Below the pieces are notes generated by a model, which saw only the letters and a program-made list of their open reading frames with translations, made no database searches and was not told the DNA's origin. A DNA stretch of 55,508 bases from Terribacillus halophilus (GTDB taxonomy: Bacteria > Bacillota > Bacilli > Bacillales > Amphibacillaceae), in the NCBI RefSeq assembly GCF_900162685.1, contig NZ_LT727817.1:1-55508 (forward strand), written 5' to 3'. Position numbers and translations under genes: made by a program. Shown here piece after piece: positions 1 to 10,972 of the stretch. Positions within the stretch are counted from its first letter, which is position 1, and each line of letters begins with the position of its first letter.

Positions 1-80
1 TGTCGTTTAGTTCGTAATTGGTTGTTTTGTTCAGTTTTCAAAGATCAATTTTGTTCCGTCGCTTATTTGGCGACTAGAAC
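1..80 (-). other. rRNA operon leader (5' part)
   Basis: Read on the minus strand, this follows the P2 promoter and contains GATCTTTGAAAACTGAAC, a pattern typical of the boxA/processing leader ahead of Bacillus 16S rRNA. The 16S gene itself lies outside the window. A short inverted repeat GTCGCCAAATAAGCGAC (61-77) sits just after the start. Identity rests on the promoter pair and the position after lysS, where B. subtilis also has an rRNA operon. Confidence 0.7.
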
Positions 81-110
81 ATCTTATCATGTTTTAACTT
101 TCGTTGTCAA
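81..110 (-). promoter_or_regulatory. rRNA operon promoter P2
   Basis: Minus-strand -35 TTGACA (105-110) and -10 TAAGAT (81-86) are separated by 18 bp. It points leftward into the rRNA leader. It is the downstream member of a tandem pair, as in B. subtilis rrn operons. Confidence 0.8.
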
Positions 111-165
111 CATGTTTTTTTAATTCTTTTCTTACGTTTGCTGCTCCGTTCGAAGCAACTCTAAT

Positions 166-194
166 AATTTACCACGGATATAAAACCAATGCAA
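166..194 (-). promoter_or_regulatory. rRNA operon promoter P1
   Basis: Minus-strand -35 TTGCAT (189-194) and -10 TAAATT (166-171) with a 17-bp spacer, about 85 bp upstream of P2. Tandem P1/P2 promoters are usual for Bacillus rRNA operons. The rest of the gap up to lysS (195-290) is AT-rich and shows no gene. Confidence 0.65.
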
Positions 195-290
195 TAGTTT
201 TTTAAAATAAACATAATATTTCTGTAAAATCTTTTGCGAAATAGGTTTCTCATTTCCCCAGTATTCTATGCAAACGCCTATAATAAGTGA

Positions 291-322
291 AAGAAGAAGA
301 GCAAAATGCCCTTCTTCTTCTT
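291..322 (-). terminator. lysS terminator (weak U tract)
   Basis: AAGAAGAAG (291-299) can pair with CTTCTTCTT (311-319), just past the lysS stop. Only a loose T-rich tail follows on the minus strand, so termination may be incomplete. Confidence 0.5.
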
Positions 323-323
323 A

Positions 324-1838
<1,515 letters not shown>

Positions 1839-1848
1839 CTAACATGAT

Positions 1849-1875
1849 AAAAAAACTGCCAGCATGGGCTGGCAG
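1849..1875 (-). terminator. Rho-independent terminator between dusB and lysS
   Basis: Minus strand: CTGCCAGC, four-base loop, GCTGGCAG, then seven T residues. It lies between a strong promoter (1927-1955) and the lysS start, so it either ends dusB transcription, attenuates lysS, or ends a short RNA. Confidence 0.85.
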
Positions 1876-1920
1876 TATCCTTCGTCCTCATAAAATGCGA
1901 GGCTTATCGCATTGCTACCT
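1856..1920 (-). ncRNA. Candidate lysS leader or small RNA
   Basis: The interval from the predicted start (about 1920) to the terminator is only about 70 nt. It holds competing stems: CCTC (1886-1889)/GAGG (1899-1902), TGCGA (1896-1900)/TCGCA (1907-1911) and CGAGG (1898-1902)/CCTCG (1918-1922). These overlap, so they exclude one another, as in attenuators. No T-box (no AGGGTGG-type antiterminator) or lysine riboswitch is recognisable. The family is unknown to me. Confidence 0.4.
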
Positions 1921-1926
1921 CGTATT

Positions 1927-1955
1927 AGTATAGAAAAGCAGCACTGCTGTGTCAA
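1927..1955 (-). promoter_or_regulatory. Sigma-A promoter ahead of lysS leader
   Basis: Minus-strand -35 TTGACA (1950-1955) and -10 TATACT (1927-1932), with a 17-bp spacer; near consensus. It lies downstream of the dusB stop codon. Confidence 0.8.
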
Positions 1956-1969
1956 CAAAGCACGCCCTA

Positions 1970-2965
1970 TTACGACATTGCCATTGAAGCTTCTACTTGG
2001 TCAGCGTAATCATACAGCAAATCGAGCATACCTTCTTTTGTACTTGTTTCATTGATTAGCTTGCGCACTTTCCCATTACCATCTAAACCTTTCAGATACC
2101 AGGCAGCGTGCTTACGCATTTCCAGTACCGCAACCTTCTCACCTTTTAGACGAATTAAGCGCTCCATGTGCAAAAGACAAACATCAATTTTCTCTCTTGG
2201 TCTCGGTTCGTCCAATAACACCCCAGTTTCCAAGTAGTGCACCGTACGATAAATCATCCACGGATCTCCAAGTGCAGCACGGCCAATCATAACTGCATCT
2301 ACGCCAGTCTCATCCAAACGCTGTTTTGCGATTTGCGGAGTTGTAATATCCCCGTTCCCGATAACTGGAATAGATACTGACTCTTTCACTTGGCGGATGA
2401 TATCCCAGTTAGCCAATCCTTCATAATGCTGCTCACGTGTCCGGCCATGCAGTGCAACCGCCGCTGCTCCTGCCTCTTCCAGCGCTTGCGCATTTTCTAC
2501 AGCATAGATGGTACTGTCATCCCAGCCTGTTCGCATTTTTACAGTGACTGGTTTATTGACTTCTTTCACAACAGCCGATACCATCTCATAAATTTTCTCT
2601 GGCTGCAGCAACCAACGTGATCCCGCCATGTTCTTCGTAATCTTTGGAGCTGGGCACCCCATATTAATATCAATAATATCAGCTGTTGTGTTTTGATCAA
2701 CGAACTTAGCAGCCTCCACCAATGTTTCTGGATTTGAACCAAAGATTTGCAAGCTCATCGGCTTTTCTTGCTCATCTATATAAAGCATGTTCATCGTTTT
2801 CGCATTACGAGTCACGATGCCATTATCACTAATCATTTCTGCGCAAACGACTCCTGCGCCGAACTCTTTGACGGTTAATCGGAATGCAGAGTTACTGATA
2901 CCAGCCATCGGCGCCAATATTACACGGTTTTTAATGGTGATATCACCTATATTAAACAACGTCAC
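1970..2965 (-). CDS. dusB: tRNA-dihydrouridine synthase DusB
   Basis: Flavoenzyme that reduces specific uridines in the tRNA D-loop to dihydrouridine using NAD(P)H. The 331 residues match the usual length. An N-terminal FMN-binding TIM barrel begins with the APMAGISNSAFR segment; the catalytic Cys104 is in NMGCPAPK; the phosphate-binding GNGDI motif and the IGRAALGDPW segment follow, then a helical C-terminal domain. It starts 15 bp after folK, so it is probably co-transcribed with the folate genes. B. subtilis has a small HTH gene (yazB) between folK and dusB; no room for it exists here. Confidence 0.95.
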   Translation of the reverse strand: MTLFNIGDITIKNRVILAPMAGISNSAFRLTVKEFGAGVVCAEMISDNGIVTRNAKTMNMLYIDEQEKPMSLQIFGSNPETLVEAAKFVDQNTTADIIDINMGCPAPKITKNMAGSRWLLQPEKIYEMVSAVVKEVNKPVTVKMRTGWDDSTIYAVENAQALEEAGAAAVALHGRTREQHYEGLANWDIIRQVKESVSIPVIGNGDITTPQIAKQRLDETGVDAVMIGRAALGDPWMIYRTVHYLETGVLLDEPRPREKIDVCLLHMERLIRLKGEKVAVLEMRKHAAWYLKGLDGNGKVRKLINETSTKEGMLDLLYDYADQVEASMAMS

Positions 2966-2980
2966 TACCTCCTGTATTCA

Positions 2981-3478
2981 CTATCTATGCAAAGAACCCC
3001 AAACCCTTACACCTTGAACCTCTTCAGCAGTCATTGTATCCAACCATTCTTTCACTTTTCTCCCATTTAAGGAGAGCTGCGGAGCTATTTCAGCCAATGG
3101 CACTAAAACAAAGGCTCGTTCATGCATGCGTGGGTGAGGAAGAATAAGTTCCTCAATGTTCATATTCTCAGTACTATACAGCAAAATGTCAAGGTCTACC
3201 GTTCGAGGACCCCACCTGATAATCCGCTCTCGTCCCAGCTCTTGTTCAATTTGCTGACACGTATGCAGCAGTTCCTGAGGAGTCAAGCTCGTATCCACTT
3301 CTACCACAAGATTAAGAAACTGATCTTGTTCTTCATAGCCGACCGGCTCCGTCTCATAAACTGTCGATACTTGTTTAAGCACAATATCCCGGCTATCTGC
3401 CAGCTGTTGGACTGCCTGCTGCAAGTATACTTCTTTTGGCTGTATGTTCGATCCTAAAGCAATCCACGCCGGCTTCAT
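2981..3478 (-). CDS. folK: 6-hydroxymethyl-7,8-dihydropterin pyrophosphokinase
   Basis: Transfers pyrophosphate from ATP to 6-hydroxymethyl-dihydropterin, the step after FolB and before FolP in folate synthesis. The 165-residue protein shows the HPPK signature RWGPRTVDLDILLY at about 89-101, with the Mg-binding aspartates at 95 and 97, and the N-terminal LGSN substrate loop. Its start overlaps the folB stop by 4 bp, so the two are translationally coupled. Confidence 0.96.
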   Translation of the reverse strand: MKPAWIALGSNIQPKEVYLQQAVQQLADSRDIVLKQVSTVYETEPVGYEEQDQFLNLVVEVDTSLTPQELLHTCQQIEQELGRERIIRWGPRTVDLDILLYSTENMNIEELILPHPRMHERAFVLVPLAEIAPQLSLNGRKVKEWLDTMTAEEVQGVRVWGSLHR

Positions 3479-3837
3479 ATGCGCTCCCGCCTAATTTCAA
3501 CTGCCACGGATTCATAATGTCCTGCAATTGGCGGATCTGGTTTAATTACTTTGATTGTGCATGCTTCCAGCAGAGAAAAAGCAGTGAATAGCTGCTTGGC
3601 AATCTCTTCTGCCACTGCTTCAATGAGATTTTTTGCTCGGCCTTCGACAACAGCTTTAATGATTTCGTATGCCTGACCATAATGTATCGACTGGGTCATA
3701 TCATCTGATTCCCCGGCTTTACGAAGATCCAGCTCCAGCACAGTATCGACTGTGAACCGCTGCCCAAGCTTGTTTTCTTCCGGAAACAGACCGTGGTAAC
3801 CGTAAAATTGCAATTGATTTAAATGTATTTTATCCAT
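3475..3837 (-). CDS. folB: Dihydroneopterin aldolase
   Basis: Cleaves 7,8-dihydroneopterin to 6-hydroxymethyl-dihydropterin and glycolaldehyde. The 120-residue protein has the typical YGYHGLFPEEN start, the NLIEAVAEEIA helix and a C-terminal lysine in the IKVIKPDPP segment, matching the small tunnelling-fold family. It lies 3 bp downstream of folP and overlaps folK, forming a folP-folB-folK unit. Confidence 0.95.
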   Translation of the reverse strand: MDKIHLNQLQFYGYHGLFPEENKLGQRFTVDTVLELDLRKAGESDDMTQSIHYGQAYEIIKAVVEGRAKNLIEAVAEEIAKQLFTAFSLLEACTIKVIKPDPPIAGHYESVAVEIRRERI

Positions 3838-3840
3838 CGT

Positions 3841-4656
3841 TTACTCCTCCCGAACTAAAGCATCCATCATTTTTGCGACACGCGCTGTACGTTTCACTTC
3901 ATGTACACGAACCATATGTACACCTTTTGTGATGCCATACGCTACTGTAGCAGCAGTTCCTTCATCTCGTTCGTCAGCAGGCAAACCAAGTATCGTGCCG
4001 ATAAACCTTTTTCTCGAAGTGCCGAGCAACACTGGAAAGCCCATAGCAGATAGCTTGTCTAACTGGCGCATGGCAGTCATATTCTCCTCCAGGTTTTTCG
4101 CAAACCCTACACCCGGATCTAACCATATATGTTCTTTTTTCACTCCAGCGTTTAAAGCGATTTGAATACTTTCCTCTAAATCTGCCATCATATCCGAAAG
4201 CAAATCCGTATACTGTACTTCCTCCCGATTATGCATCAAGATGATTGGCACTTCGTAACGAGCTGCTACTTTGGCCATATCTGGGTCATATTTCGCTCCC
4301 CAAATATCATTGATAATTGTCGCCCCAGCTTGAATAGCAGCTTCTGCTGTTTGTGCTTTGTATGTATCAATAGAAATTGGTACATCTACCGCTTCTCTGA
4401 TAGCTTTTATCGCTGGTACGATACGGGCAATTTCTTCTTCAACAGCTACAGGTTCAAAACCTGGGCGAGTTGACTCACCGCCAATATCCAATACGTGCGC
4501 CCCTTCATCGACAAGCTTTCGAGCCTGTTGAACCGCAGCTTCCACATCTGTATAGTTTCCTCCATCTGAAAAGGAATCAGGCGTCACATTGAGTATACCC
4601 ATTACAAGCGTTTGCTTCGCAAGGTCATATTCTTTATTTCCTATCTTTCGTTTCAC
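3841..4656 (-). CDS. folP: Dihydropteroate synthase
   Basis: Condenses hydroxymethyl-dihydropterin pyrophosphate with p-aminobenzoate; the sulfonamide target. The 271-residue TIM barrel shows GILNVTPDSFSDGG near residue 20, IGGESTRPG near 60 and the GTSRKRFIG loop near 215. It heads the folP-folB-folK group. B. subtilis carries pabB, pabA and pabC between cysK and this gene; here cysK is the direct neighbour, so p-aminobenzoate genes must lie elsewhere or be absent. Confidence 0.96.
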   Translation of the reverse strand: MKRKIGNKEYDLAKQTLVMGILNVTPDSFSDGGNYTDVEAAVQQARKLVDEGAHVLDIGGESTRPGFEPVAVEEEIARIVPAIKAIREAVDVPISIDTYKAQTAEAAIQAGATIINDIWGAKYDPDMAKVAARYEVPIILMHNREEVQYTDLLSDMMADLEESIQIALNAGVKKEHIWLDPGVGFAKNLEENMTAMRQLDKLSAMGFPVLLGTSRKRFIGTILGLPADERDEGTAATVAYGITKGVHMVRVHEVKRTARVAKMMDALVREE

Positions 4657-4710
4657 AGCACGTCAACCTCTCGTTCAATCTATCTTACTAGTGTACACGA
4701 TTTTTCGCAC

Positions 4711-4746
4711 AAAAAAACACCCCCGCCAACGTTAGCAGGGATGTTT
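4711..4746 (-). terminator. cysK terminator
   Basis: Minus strand: AACATCCCTGC stem, loop, GCGGGGGTGTT, followed by a run of T. It separates cysK from the fol genes. Confidence 0.85.
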
Positions 4747-4752
4747 ATTCTA

Positions 4753-5676
4753 TTAGTCTTCAAATTGGTAAAGCGGTGTTGAAAGATAGCGTTCGCCATT
4801 ACTTGGTACGATTGCTAACACTTTTTTGCCAGGTCCTAGTTCTTTCGCTACCTTCTTCGCCGCAAAGATTGCCGCTCCCGTAGACACTCCACCAAGCAAA
4901 CCTTCCTTAGCTGCTGTTTCTCTAGCCGTATCATATGCTTCATCATTCTCTACTTGAATGATTTCCGTATAAATGTTTGTATCCAGGATAGAAGGAACAA
5001 ATCCCGCACCGATACCTTGTATCTTGTGAGGTCCCGGCTGACCGCCAGACAGAACTGGCGAACTCGTCGGCTCGACCGCAACAATTCGAATCTCCTCATT
5101 TAGCTCTTTTAATACTTTACCTACACCAGTGATTGTCCCACCTGTGCCAATACCAGCGACAAAGGCATCCAAATCACCGCCAAATTCAGATGCAATCTCT
5201 TTACCAGTAGTACGTGCATGAATAGCAGGATTAGCTTCGTTGTTAAACTGTTGCGGCATGAAATAATCATGTTCTTTTTGCAATTCTTCCGCTTTCTGAA
5301 TGGCACCTTTCATCCCTTCAGCGCCAGGTGTAAGCACAAGCTGCGCTCCATAAGCCCGAAGCAGATTGCGTCTTTCCATACTCATTGTATCCGGCATAAC
5401 CAGAATCGCTTTATAGCCTTTTATCGCCGCTACTAGAGCAAGTCCGATTCCAGTATTTCCACTTGTCGGTTCAATGATTGTATCGCCAGCATTGAGTTTG
5501 CCATTTTCTTCTGCATCCTCAATCATTGCAAGGGCAATCCGGTCTTTAACGGAGCCGCCTGGATTCTGGAATTCCAGTTTCACATAAATCTCGGCGCTAT
5601 CTGCGTCCGCCGTGCGATTAAGTTTGACGATAGGTGTATTACCGATCAATTCAGAAATGGATGATGCAATTGCCAT
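4753..5676 (-). CDS. cysK: Cysteine synthase A (O-acetylserine sulfhydrylase)
   Basis: PLP enzyme making cysteine from O-acetylserine and sulfide. The 307-residue protein has the Schiff-base lysine K44 in NPGGSVKDR, the [10 protein letters not shown] substrate loop, the [10 protein letters not shown] phosphate-binding loop and the [10 protein letters not shown] segment, all typical of CysK. It stands alone between two terminators or promoters. In B. subtilis it is controlled by CymR; a GTGGGAATTAG stretch before the start could be part of such a site, but I cannot assign it firmly. Confidence 0.95.
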   Translation of the reverse strand: MAIASSISELIGNTPIVKLNRTADADSAEIYVKLEFQNPGGSVKDRIALAMIEDAEENGKLNAGDTIIEPTSGNTGIGLALVAAIKGYKAILVMPDTMSMERRNLLRAYGAQLVLTPGAEGMKGAIQKAEELQKEHDYFMPQQFNNEANPAIHARTTGKEIASEFGGDLDAFVAGIGTGGTITGVGKVLKELNEEIRIVAVEPTSSPVLSGGQPGPHKIQGIGAGFVPSILDTNIYTEIIQVENDEAYDTARETAAKEGLLGGVSTGAAIFAAKKVAKELGPGKKVLAIVPSNGERYLSTPLYQFED

Positions 5677-5719
5677 GATTATTCCCCCTAATTCCCACTA
5701 TTTTGATTGGATTTACTTA

Positions 5720-5748
5720 ACTGTAAGCAAAATATGCTAAAAAGTCAA
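5720..5748 (-). promoter_or_regulatory. cysK promoter
   Basis: Minus-strand -35 TTGACT (5743-5748) and -10 TACAGT (5720-5725), with a 17-bp spacer. Confidence 0.7.
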
Positions 5749-5761
5749 TTCAAATGGGCTT

Positions 5762-6631
5762 TTATCGAAGCAGTTCTCTGAGCTCTTCTTCAGAGAAAGT
5801 ATATGTTTCGTTACAGAAGTGGCAGTTCGCCTTCGCGCCATGATCTTCGTCGATCATCGCTTGAATCTCATCATTCCCAAGGCTAGTAATCGCATTTTGA
5901 ATACGTTCACGAGAACACTGACAAGTAAAGCTGACAGGCATTGATTCTAAGAGATGAAGGTTTTCCTCCCCAATTAATTTCTCTAGAATCTGTTCAGGTG
6001 TATTCCCTTCTCTAATCAACGTAGAGATTGGCGCGATGGAACTGATTCTCCCTTCTAACTGCGAGATAATCTCATCACTTGCTCCAGGGAGCACTTGCAG
6101 AATAAATCCGCCAGCAGCGAGAATAGTATGATCCGGATTTACTAAGACGCCAGCACCTACTGCGGAAGGTACCTGTTCTGAGTTAGCGAAGTAATAAGTG
6201 AAATCGTCTCCTATTTCACCTGACACAAGTGGCACTTGACCAGTAAACATATCTTTTAATCCAAGATCTTTTGCCACACTTAATGTTCCAACTGTACCGA
6301 CCGCACGGGATACATCTAGTTTTCCAAGAGAGTTTAACTCAAAATCAACATGAGGATTGGTAATATAACCTCTTACTTCTCCTTTTGCATTACTGTCTAC
6401 AATAATTGGTCCGACTGGCCCGTCTCCTTCCACCTTCACTGTCAGCTTGTCCTGACCTTTTAACATTGTTCCCATTATAGCACTGATCGTCAGTGTACGA
6501 CCTAATGCCGCTGAAGCTGTTGCATACGTATCATGACGACGGCGTGCTTCTTCCACCAATTCTGTAGATTGAATAGCATAAGCACGAATATTACCGTTGA
6601 ATCCTGTTGCTTTAATTAAATAATCACCCAT
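5762..6631 (-). CDS. hslO: Redox-regulated holdase chaperone Hsp33
   Basis: Cytoplasmic chaperone activated by oxidative unfolding. The reading frame is open to 6661, but the start at 6631 ([10 protein letters not shown]) matches the family and gives 289 residues. The C-terminal redox switch is intact: CQCS and CHFC supply the four zinc-binding cysteines. B. subtilis has coaX between ftsH and hslO and yacD after hslO; neither is here. It is separated from ftsH by a terminator. Confidence 0.95.
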   Translation of the reverse strand: MGDYLIKATGFNGNIRAYAIQSTELVEEARRRHDTYATASAALGRTLTISAIMGTMLKGQDKLTVKVEGDGPVGPIIVDSNAKGEVRGYITNPHVDFELNSLGKLDVSRAVGTVGTLSVAKDLGLKDMFTGQVPLVSGEIGDDFTYYFANSEQVPSAVGAGVLVNPDHTILAAGGFILQVLPGASDEIISQLEGRISSIAPISTLIREGNTPEQILEKLIGEENLHLLESMPVSFTCQCSRERIQNAITSLGNDEIQAMIDEDHGAKANCHFCNETYTFSEEELRELLR

Positions 6632-6752
6632 GACAGCAAAGTCACTCCTTTTATATATCAACCTTTAACGGTTTTATGTCCTTAAGGTATTGTATATCTT
6701 AACACAATCCTGTGGGTAAATCCCTTGATATGTTTACTATACCCAAACAACG

Positions 6753-6780
6753 AAAAAGGCCTCCTATAAGGAGACCTTTT
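6753..6780 (-). terminator. ftsH terminator
   Basis: Minus strand: AAAAGGTCTCC, TTATA loop, GGAGGCCTTTTT, directly after the ftsH stop. Confidence 0.9.
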
Positions 6781-6783
6781 CTT

Positions 6784-8832
6784 TTACGATCTTGGACGAT
6801 CGTCTGAACCATTATCTTCACGCGGTTCATCTTCTGGTATTCCTGATTGTTCCCGAGGAGCAGGAGTATCTTCATCGATGGCATTGTCATCGGCTGGCGT
6901 TACTTCCTTGTCTTCCTGCGGTTGGATGGTAACAGTTACGTCGTCATCCTCATCTTTCATCAGGCTTGTTTTTTTATTCGACTTGCTGCGCTCTTCTGCG
7001 AGCTCTTCTTCAGTTGGAAGACGCCCTTTATCGAATAGTGTCTGGATCTGGAGCGCATCCAATGTTTCGATATCAAGCAGTGTTTGCGCAATAAGTTCCA
7101 GCTTCGCTTTGTTCTCTGTGAGAATATCCTTCGCTCTTGCATAACACTGATTGATGAAGCTTTGTACTTCTTGATCAATTTCATAAGCGATGGCATCGCT
7201 GTATGTTTGTTCGTTCTGGATATCACGGCCGAGGAAGACATTTCCGCCGCTGCTTGTAAACTGAAGCGGTCCAATCTTATCACTCATACCGTACTCAGTA
7301 ACCATCTTACGAGCAATGTTCGTTGCCCGCTGGAAGTCATTATGCGCTCCAGTACTTACTTCACCGAAGATAACTTCCTCCGCAACACGTCCGCCAAGCA
7401 ATCCAGTAATCTTATCAAGTAATTCCGGCTTCGTCATGAAGTAACGGTCTTCTCTCGGCAGCATAACGGCATATCCGCCAGCCTGGCCACGAGGAACGAT
7501 GGTAACTTTATGTACCATGTCTGCGTCATCGAGTACCATACCGATGACAGTATGTCCGCTCTCATGATAAGCAACGATATTACGTTCTTTCTTAGAAATA
7601 ACACGGCTCTTCTTCGCCGGACCTGCAATGACACGGTCGATTGCTTCATCGACATCATCCATTACAATCTCCTTACGGTCATTACGAGCAGCTACTAATG
7701 CAGCTTCATTCAACAAGTTCTCCAAATCTGCTCCGGAGAAACCTGGTGTACGCATCGCAATCGTACGCAGATTAACCGACTCATCAAGTGGTTTATTGCG
7801 GGCATGTACTTTCAATACTGCTTCACGTCCGCCTAGATCTGGTCTGTCAACTGTGATCTGACGGTCAAAACGTCCTGGACGAAGCAAGGCTGGATCCAAG
7901 ATATCAGCACGGTTTGTAGCCGCGATGATGATGATTCCTTCATTAGCACCGAAACCATCCATTTCAACAAGAAGCTGGTTCAAAGTCTGTTCACGTTCAT
8001 CGTGACCGCCGCCTAATCCAGCGCCACGCTGACGTCCTACTGCATCAATCTCATCAATGAAAATGATACATGGTGCATTTTTCTTCGCATTTTCAAACAA
8101 GTCACGTACACGGGATGCACCGACACCCACAAACATCTCTACGAAGTCCGAACCACTTATAGAGAAGAATGGAACGCCAGCTTCCCCTGCTACTGCACGG
8201 GCTAGCAACGTCTTACCTGTACCCGGAGGTCCTACAAGAAGAACACCCTTCGGAATACGTGCACCAACTGCGGAGAATTTACGCGGATCCTTGAGGAAGT
8301 CTACTACTTCAACAAGCTCCTGTTTCTCTTCATCAGCACCCGCTACATCACGGAATTTCACTTTCTTCTTCTCTTCGCTGTACATTTTAGCTTTGCTCTT
8401 ACCAAAGTTCATTACTCGGCTGCCGCCGCCTTGTGCTTGGCTCATGAAGAATAGGAATACCAAGATGATTAGCAATACAGGGAATAGTGTAGACAGCAGC
8501 GTCTGCCAGAAGCTTGGCTGCGGCTCTTCATCCGCATTAAGTTTAACATTCTGTTCATCTGCTGCAGCCAGAATTTCGTCCATCAGCTGTTCATTCTGAG
8601 GAACCTCTGTCTGGAACTGCGTATTATCTTCCGTCTCACCTGTAATCGTATAGATATTATTAGTAGGCTGGACGGTCATACTTTTTATGTCACCACTCTC
8701 AAGCGTGGTTCTGAACTGATTAACATCGTACTGTTCGGTTTCATTTGACTGGTTCTGGAATAAGTTGATCACACCGATAATGACTACAAATATAATTATA
8801 ACCATTAGGATATTACGAAACACTTTGCTCAT
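6784..8832 (-). CDS. ftsH: ATP-dependent zinc metalloprotease FtsH
   Basis: Membrane-anchored hexameric AAA protease for membrane-protein quality control and regulator turnover, also needed for sporulation. The 682 residues carry TM helices at about 7-24 and 109-130 flanking an extracytoplasmic domain, Walker A GPPGTGKT at 201-208, Walker B IIFIDEID, the second region of homology with RPGRFDRQI, the zinc motif HESGH and an acidic low-complexity tail of about 60 residues typical of Bacillaceae FtsH. All key residues are present. It follows hpt, as in B. subtilis. Confidence 0.98.
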   Translation of the reverse strand: MSKVFRNILMVIIIFVVIIGVINLFQNQSNETEQYDVNQFRTTLESGDIKSMTVQPTNNIYTITGETEDNTQFQTEVPQNEQLMDEILAAADEQNVKLNADEEPQPSFWQTLLSTLFPVLLIILVFLFFMSQAQGGGSRVMNFGKSKAKMYSEEKKKVKFRDVAGADEEKQELVEVVDFLKDPRKFSAVGARIPKGVLLVGPPGTGKTLLARAVAGEAGVPFFSISGSDFVEMFVGVGASRVRDLFENAKKNAPCIIFIDEIDAVGRQRGAGLGGGHDEREQTLNQLLVEMDGFGANEGIIIIAATNRADILDPALLRPGRFDRQITVDRPDLGGREAVLKVHARNKPLDESVNLRTIAMRTPGFSGADLENLLNEAALVAARNDRKEIVMDDVDEAIDRVIAGPAKKSRVISKKERNIVAYHESGHTVIGMVLDDADMVHKVTIVPRGQAGGYAVMLPREDRYFMTKPELLDKITGLLGGRVAEEVIFGEVSTGAHNDFQRATNIARKMVTEYGMSDKIGPLQFTSSGGNVFLGRDIQNEQTYSDAIAYEIDQEVQSFINQCYARAKDILTENKAKLELIAQTLLDIETLDALQIQTLFDKGRLPTEEELAEERSKSNKKTSLMKDEDDDVTVTIQPQEDKEVTPADDNAIDEDTPAPREQSGIPEDEPREDNGSDDRPRS

Positions 8833-8867
8833 TGCCTACCTCCTCCCAAACGAGAAAACTATAGTAA

Positions 8868-8897
8868 ATACTACCATACGCAAAACATGCTGCACAA
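8868..8897 (-). promoter_or_regulatory. ftsH promoter (candidate)
   Basis: Minus-strand -35 TTGTGC (8892-8897) and -10 TAGTAT (8868-8873), with an 18-bp spacer and a TG just upstream of the -10. Moderate match. Confidence 0.5.
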
Positions 8898-8948
8898 CTA
8901 AATACCCTTTACCTTATGTAAAAGGCAGATAATCCATACCGTAACTGT

Positions 8949-9500
8949 TTATTCAGCACGGACACCGCCATATACTTCTGGTTTCAGAACACCGATATAT
9001 GGCAAGTTACGATATTTCTCTTGATAATCCAATCCGTAACCTACAACAAATTCATTCGGTACATGGAATCCAACCAAATCCGCTTGAATTTTTGCTGTAC
9101 GGCCTGAAGGTTTATCAAGCAATGTTACGATCTTGATCGATTTTGCTTTTCGGTATTTGAACAGATCTACCAAATAGCTTAATGTAAGCCCGCTATCAAT
9201 GATATCCTCAATAATCAGAAGGTCTCTGCCTTCTACTTTTGTGTCCAAATCCTTGACGATTTTCACTTCACCAGAAGATGTCATGCCGCCTCCATAGCTG
9301 GATACGTCCATAAAGTCCATTTCCAAATGCGTATCCATGTGACGGATTACGTCAGACATGAATGGGAGGGCGCCTTTTAATACGCCGATTGCCAACGGGA
9401 AGGAATCCTTGTACTCCTCTGTAAGCTGCTTTCCGATTTCCGCACATTTCGCGTCAATCTCTTCCTTAGATATCAGTACTTTCTCAATCTCATCATGCAT
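8949..9500 (-). CDS. hpt: Hypoxanthine-guanine phosphoribosyltransferase
   Basis: Purine salvage: joins hypoxanthine or guanine to PRPP. The PRPP-binding motif [14 protein letters not shown] is present, and so is [15 protein letters not shown]. The track start at 9527 is less likely than ATG 9500 ([11 protein letters not shown]), which has AGGAGG eight bases upstream and matches B. subtilis; this gives 183 residues. It overlaps the end of tilS by 8 bp, a conserved coupling of tilS and hpt. Confidence 0.96.
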   Translation of the reverse strand: MHDEIEKVLISKEEIDAKCAEIGKQLTEEYKDSFPLAIGVLKGALPFMSDVIRHMDTHLEMDFMDVSSYGGGMTSSGEVKIVKDLDTKVEGRDLLIIEDIIDSGLTLSYLVDLFKYRKAKSIKIVTLLDKPSGRTAKIQADLVGFHVPNEFVVGYGLDYQEKYRNLPYIGVLKPEVYGGVRAE

Positions 9501-10911
9501 TGCCTGGTCCTCCTGTTTGTTCCCCATTTTTCGCTTGGTAACACAGACACAAATAATTGCCTGTCTTCCCTGTTGATCTGCCTGTTTCCCCTTTTCTCAA
9601 ACCGATAAGCCACAAAATAGCGCCAGTCGCATCCTCCACAATCGGCCAATCCTGCCTTTTGAGAGCAGGAATTTTTCCATCAATGAAAATATCTTTTACT
9701 TTTTTGGTCCCTCTCATTCCACGCAGCTTCATTTTATCGCCATTTTTCCTTGTCCGTACTCTTAAAGGCAACGTAATGTCTTCTAACGGAATTACAAAGA
9801 TATAGGGATTTTCTTCTGTTTGGTGAGGGGTAAAAGCAGCCGTTATTAATGATCCATCAGGTAACGTGACGCATCCGGGAGCGTGTAATGTATAGTGGAA
9901 TAAATCTTTCGCCTCATCTCGAAAAGAAATCGACAAGCGGCCGTAAGACTTTGTCAGTTGTAATCCTGCCGGAAAATCCAAAGAAATATTTGCTTTAGAG
10001 CTAGCTATCAGTTCAAAAAACTGCGCTTCGTGCCGATGATGTAAGTCCACCGGAAGCGCTTGATACAGATAATTTAATATTAGATGAAACACTCTTCTTT
10101 GTAAAGCAATCGGGTATGTACAAAAACGAGCAATTTCAAAGGCTGCCGCCTGTTTCTCCGCGGTGTACGTCACTGCTTCCTTGAACATCTTCTGTGCCTG
10201 TTCAAGAAGATATGCTTCGTCCGCTTTAAGCGCTTCACTAAAGCGTTGGGCTTGTTGGTGGAAGCTTGGATATTCTTCTTTAATTGGTTGAAGAACGCGG
10301 TGACGGAAATAGTTCCGCGTATAATCAACACTTGCATTGGACGGATCAATTCGAAAAGGAACCGCGTGACGTTCACAATATTGTTGAATTTGTTCTTTGC
10401 TGCAAGCTAGCATTGGGCGAATTAGTTCGCCGCCGGCAAAGTCTCGTCTGACAGCCATCCCGCTGACAGCAGCAGGATTTGATCCCCGTGCCATGCGCAT
10501 AATAATTGTTTCTGCTTGGTCATCTCCATGATGGGCCAGAAACAAGCTATCTGCCTGGTAGTGTCTCATTTGCTCCTCAAAAAAACGATAGCGTACTTCC
10601 CTTGCTGCAACTTGCGTGCTCTGTTGGTGTGCTATCTTCCAAGCCGAAACGTCCAGTGTGACAATTTCAGATATAACTCCCCATTGCTCGCATGCTCCCT
10701 TTACGAATTCAGCATCAGATCTGGATTCCATCCCCCTCAGTCCGTGATCGACACTTAAAGCTATTATCTTCCATCCTCTGCGTTCCTTTCGTTCCTTCAA
10801 GAAATGAAGCAGCGCCATTGAGTCAGGTCCTCCAGAAACACCTACCAAGATTGTCGTATTCTCTTTCCACAATCCATGCTTATCCATAAATGCCGTCATC
10901 GTTTGTTCCAT
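9493..10911 (-). CDS. tilS: tRNA(Ile)-lysidine synthase
   Basis: Modifies C34 of tRNA-Ile(CAU) to lysidine, changing both codon and amino-acid identity; essential in bacteria that read AUA this way. The N-terminal PP-loop SGGPDS is at about 26-31 and the HHGDDQAET segment follows; the C-terminal half carries the substrate-recognition domains, ending with the RKGETGRST segment. ATG at 10911 has AAGGA at suitable spacing; the ATG three codons upstream is too close to that ribosome site. It is about 472 residues, normal for the family. Confidence 0.95.
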   Translation of the reverse strand: MEQTMTAFMDKHGLWKENTTILVGVSGGPDSMALLHFLKERKERRGWKIIALSVDHGLRGMESRSDAEFVKGACEQWGVISEIVTLDVSAWKIAHQQSTQVAAREVRYRFFEEQMRHYQADSLFLAHHGDDQAETIIMRMARGSNPAAVSGMAVRRDFAGGELIRPMLACSKEQIQQYCERHAVPFRIDPSNASVDYTRNYFRHRVLQPIKEEYPSFHQQAQRFSEALKADEAYLLEQAQKMFKEAVTYTAEKQAAAFEIARFCTYPIALQRRVFHLILNYLYQALPVDLHHRHEAQFFELIASSKANISLDFPAGLQLTKSYGRLSISFRDEAKDLFHYTLHAPGCVTLPDGSLITAAFTPHQTEENPYIFVIPLEDITLPLRVRTRKNGDKMKLRGMRGTKKVKDIFIDGKIPALKRQDWPIVEDATGAILWLIGLRKGETGRSTGKTGNYLCLCYQAKNGEQTGGPGNA

Positions 10912-10972
10912 TACTGTCATCCTTATGTAGTTGCTGCTATTATCGTACCATTTATACGGATATACCTAAAGT

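Noticed and set aside
8057-8599. 180-codon open frame on the plus strand inside ftsH
   Set aside because: Antisense shadow of a highly conserved gene; no ribosome site and Ser/Thr-rich, compositionally unlike a real protein.
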